Of a DNA stretch of 60,661 nt, positions 57,863-60,661 are shown piece after piece. Made by a program: the position numbers and the translations under genes. Positions within the stretch are counted from its first letter, which is position 1. Each line of letters opens with the position of its first letter. The notes under the pieces are model-generated. The model was not told the origin of the DNA. It saw nothing but the letters and a program-made list of their open reading frames with translations, and did not search any database. The stretch is from Solicoccozyma terricola (Eukaryota > Basidiomycota > Tremellomycetes > Filobasidiales > Piskurozymaceae): positions 720,166 to 780,826 of the forward strand of contig BCLD01000013.1 in assembly GCA_001600875.1 (NCBI GenBank), in the 5' to 3' direction.

Positions 57863-57919
57863 GCTGCATCACAGGGGAGGTGGACCTAAAGAGGACCTCC
57901 GTCTACCCTGTGATGCAGC
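57863..57919. promoter_or_regulatory. Inverted-repeat element copy 3, enclosed in a 13-bp perfect inverted repeat
   Basis: GGAGGT (57876-57881) and ACCTCC (57895-57900), followed by GTCTACC. The whole is enclosed by GCTGCATCACAGG (57863-57875) and its exact reverse complement CCTGTGATGCAGC (57907-57919). Confidence 0.75.
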
Positions 57920-58510
57920 CGGGGATCCCGCTGATGGATATCCTTCCCGAGTACCATGCTCCGCCACGAGACTACTGCGACATACCTGAGTCGACCGAAG
58001 GAAGAGGTGGTTGACGAGTTGCTTGCTAACTGTTGACGGCTGGTGGGAGAAGAGGGGGGGCTGCTTGTGGGAGAGCGACGGGTGGGTGATAGCAGCGCAC
58101 CTCGCCCGGCTGGCCCTGGCCCAGCTGACGTAATCCCGATCCTTAACGCCGACAGCGAAATATTTTCCATTCCTGGCGCGGAACCGCGGATCCGAGTTCC
58201 CGCCACCCACCACCGCGCTTCTGGGGTGGGCAAGGGGGGCGTTGGTTCCTGGTTGGCCACCCTGATTGGTGCTTCACCCCCGTTGGTTGAAACGCGTAAC
58301 AGGTGTAGCAAGTATCAAGGATCAAGGTCCATCCCACAAAGGATCCCATCATTCGTCAGGTTTGAGTCGTAGTATATAGTCCAGGAGTATGACTGGCCTC
58401 GTTTGGTATCCTATGCGCACGCACGATTAGTTCGCCGCTCGCTCGCTCGCAATCAGCAGTTCTACTTCCAGTGTTCCACTAAGCAAATCCTGATGAGCGT
58501 CAAATCCGCC

Positions 58511-58638
58511 ATGGTGTATGAACCAATGTATAAAAGTGGTTCGCGATGGCTAAGGAGGACATGTCATGCTTTGATATCTTCTGTGAGTTGATTAGAATCC
58601 CCTACCATCTCATGCCACCCCGTTTGGCAATTGACACC

Positions 58639-58670
<32 letters not shown>

Positions 58671-60175
58671 CGCCCCTCCCCTCCCCCAAGGTCTCGAGTC
58701 AACCCGTCCTCGTAGTCATATCCACTCGTACGCGAATTCCCGCGTTGGAAATACTCGCAGCAGGTATCATTTTCATTTACGCCTTTGGTGTCTTACATCC
58801 ACTCGGTCTCCCAATCATCTACCACGTCCTCTCAACCTTCACTTTCATCTACCCAGCGTGGACTTCCCTACGTGCTCTTGTCGGATGGATGTATTGGTTG
58901 GACGCGGAATCTACATTAACAGAAGCTGGAGTTGAAAAGGGGGATTCTTTTATTAGGGATGGTGAAGAGAGATTGAAGAAAGTGAAAGGGTTGGTGGAGA
59001 TGTGGGTGTTTTGGAATGGAGCGGGAATGTTGATGCGTGTATTAGAGTGGATTGCGATTGCTGGAGATGGTAGTTGGGGTTTGGTAATGATGAGGTCGGT
59101 ACTGTTGGTTCTCTATAATGGGAAACAGATGGGAGGAAGCGGCGTTGTGGAGTTTCAAGAAAGATCGAAGAGATTGACGACTATCGTCGAAGAGGAAGAG
59201 GAAGAAGAGGTGGAAGAGGTTGAAGCACTGGATACCTCGACCAACGTAGCCTCGACATACGTAGCCTCGAAACACCCAACCTCGAAACACCTCACCTCCA
59301 CCGTCATTGAAGACCCTCCAACTCCCCGGACTGAGCAAGATATCAAACAGAACGTTCAAGGACGATCACTCAGTGAAACCAGCTCATACTCCACTTCCGA
59401 AACAGACAAAGGAACAACGTCCTCGGTATCCCAACTCGATGAATTTCACACTCCCACCGTTCCCATTCGCGTTGAATCAATCACCAGTCGGGCCACATCA
59501 GAGGCTTCCTCCTCGATTTCAAGTGTCATACTCGCTACACCTCGGTTTTCCCCCTCTGCGTCGTATATCGACGCCAAAGATGATATCTTGTTCTCTGGGT
59601 ACACATCTGACCTTCGTTCGATACCGGATGAGCTGGATATGAGTACTCCGGTAGAAGCTGGAACCCTTACTACGATTCTGGATAGGGAAATCAAATTACT
59701 GAGTGGAGATTCAGATCATCGAATCCAAGACTCGGTTAAACCCAAACCGCACAGGCAGCCTATCAAGGTCAACGAAATCCCACCATCCAGAGCCGCACGT
59801 ATGATACCTAGCGCGCGCGACCGCATGCATGGACAGATGCAATGGGCAGGCAAGTCTCCGTTCGCCCATCCAAACGAAGCGAAACAGCCTCGTAGTCCAG
59901 CAGGAATCCAGCCACTGGTGTTGAAACCGACGCAATTCCATTCAAGGTCAGTCTCCCGATCCACGTCCAACTCGGTGTCGATTGGATTCACATTGGATGA
60001 CTTGCTGGATCGGGAGTCGGAGTTTTCCGGAGAGTCTGGTGGTGGAAAGTTGGGGGTTGAATCGAGCCGAGGTGAGAGTCTTGACTTTCCGGGGGACAAA
60101 ACCCGGGGGACAAAACAACAAGCGCTGATCACGGAAGGGAAAGGACAGGACCGAGATCCCAATCTCCGTCGTTAA
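58511..60175 (+). CDS. TB2/DP1/HVA22-like membrane protein with long disordered tail
   Basis: Exon 1 is in the frame MVYEPMYKSGSRWLRRTCHA and ends at a GTGAGT donor (58583). A 108-nt intron containing a 30-nt C run leads to an acceptor at 58690 and an exon opening VSSQPVLVVISTRTRIPALE. Hydrophobic segments follow: ILAAGIIFIYAFGVLHPLGL, then HVLSTFTFIYPAWTSLRALV, where YPAWTSLRA resembles the YPAYxSxKA motif of REEP/Yop1/HVA22 proteins, and MWVFWNGAGMLMRVLEWIAI. These proteins shape tubular ER. The remaining roughly 350 residues are disordered, with an E-rich run and near-repeats of AS-[TK]-[YH]-[VP]. The frame ends at 60175, but a 14-bp tandem duplication at 60089-60116 has shifted it; without that duplication the frame would run to 60348. 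The start is uncertain; another in-frame ATG lies at 58493. Confidence 0.6.
58640..58669. repeat. Poly-C tract, 30 nt
   Basis: Intronic to the DP1-like gene, about 20 nt upstream of the proposed acceptor at 58690. Confidence 0.95.
60089..60116. repeat. Perfect 14-bp tandem duplication in coding sequence
   Basis: CCGGGGGACAAAAC occurs at 60089-60102 and again at 60103-60116. Fourteen is not a multiple of three, so the reading frame after it differs from that before duplication. Confidence 0.85.
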
Positions 60176-60348
60176 AGGGAGCTGCATCTATTCGTCCCAC
60201 TGCACATGACGCAGCCAGCAGGCATGCAATCGGAAGTATAACATCGACGAAGGGGAATACAACTTCATTGGGCTCTCAGGCGGAGCTGGAGACCATGCTG
60301 ATGGCGAGATGCTTGGACGATGGAGTATTTCTACCCATTGCTGGGTAG

Positions 60349-60646
60349 GCTCGAAGATTATCACCGAAACGGCAGAAACCAGAGATTAGTTGTAGATGCA
60401 TTCCTCCCTACCAGAAAATATGTCTATTCGTATGCGTTTGGCTTGTACTCTAATGGCCCGCCCGGGACCCGCCGTTATGAAAACGCTTCCTCATCCGGTA
60501 TCCGTCCTATCTGTATTGTATTCTCTTCCGGACTTTACCTTTACTGTAGTTGCGAAGGTACTGCTCGGGGTGGGAAACTAGCCTCGTATGCCGCCCTGTG
60601 AAAGAAATGTCGGTTGGCTCTGTCATTCACTGGAAAACCGGGGCGT
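60349..60646. other. Right-end stretch without a supported gene
   Basis: A plus frame to 60601 is open but has no family resemblance and runs toward the contig end. It is probably 3' sequence of the DP1-like gene or part of the next gene. Confidence 0.4.
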
Positions 60647-60661
60647 CCCCCCCCCCCCCCC
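60647..60661. repeat. Poly-C at contig right end
   Basis: The window ends in 15 C residues, mirroring the poly-C at its left end. Confidence 0.9.

Noticed and set aside
58526..58533. TATAAAAG as a TATA box for the DP1-like gene
   Set aside because: It lies inside the proposed first exon (encoding MYKSG). A start downstream at 58546 would fit a TATA box but its frame does not splice into the conserved exon.
1..60661. tRNA, rRNA, CRISPR arrays or intact transposons
   Set aside because: No T-loop/acceptor pattern, spaced direct-repeat array, transposase or reverse transcriptase signature was seen by eye; a covariance-model search was not possible.

Overview
The window looks like a gene-dense contig from a basidiomycete fungus, most likely the class Tremellomycetes (Cryptococcus relatives). 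The reasons are about 27 protein genes packed on both strands, many GT-AG introns of about 50-70 nt, several exons of only 9-21 nt, CTRAC-like branch points, and an entirely fungal and eukaryotic housekeeping gene set. I found no tRNA, rRNA, CRISPR array or intact transposon. Both contig ends are poly-C runs and one internal poly-C run contains two N bases, so the contig probably stops where homopolymers broke the assembly. Class-level taxonomy is inference; nothing here fixes a genus.

Layout. 0-8 kb: low-complexity start with a possible mitochondrial-targeted protein (-), an EFM7/NNT1-type methyltransferase (+), a PGAP4-like GPI glycosyltransferase (+), a degenerate nucleotidyltransferase-fold protein (+) and a small CaaX protein (+). 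8-15 kb: PRP19 (-), a ZNF511-type zinc-finger protein (+), a second CaaX protein of the same family (+) and an FBXO9/Hrt3-type F-box protein (-). 15-26 kb: tubulin cofactor D (+), alanine-glyoxylate aminotransferase (+), lanosterol synthase ERG7 (-). 26-35 kb: a UBP12/USP15-type deubiquitinase (+), elongin C (+), an MFS sugar transporter (-). 35-44 kb: a gene-poor patch, NCS1 (-), a STEEP1 homologue (-), a glutamate carboxypeptidase II-like M28 peptidase (+). 44-50 kb: tandem TVP38 paralogues (+,+), dynamitin (+). 50-61 kb: PEX12 (-), an intronless disordered protein (+), a bromodomain protein (-), ribosomal protein eS7 (-), and a TB2/DP1/HVA22-like membrane protein (+).

There is no operon or obvious biosynthetic cluster. 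Themes recur by chance or loose synteny: ubiquitin pathway (PRP19, F-box, UBP12, elongin C, PEX12), microtubule function (TBCD, dynamitin), secretory membranes (PGAP4-like, STEEP1, TVP38 pair, DP1-like).

The most interesting items are: (1) two paralogous small proteins ending in CaaX boxes, sharing intron positions and a 15-nt microexon, that I cannot assign to a known family; (2) three spaced copies of an inverted-repeat element upstream of RPS7, the outermost enclosed in a perfect 13-bp inverted repeat; (3) long poly-C tracts that almost always lie on the sense strand in introns near the 3' splice site; (4) a 14-bp tandem duplication that changes the reading frame near the end of the DP1-like gene.
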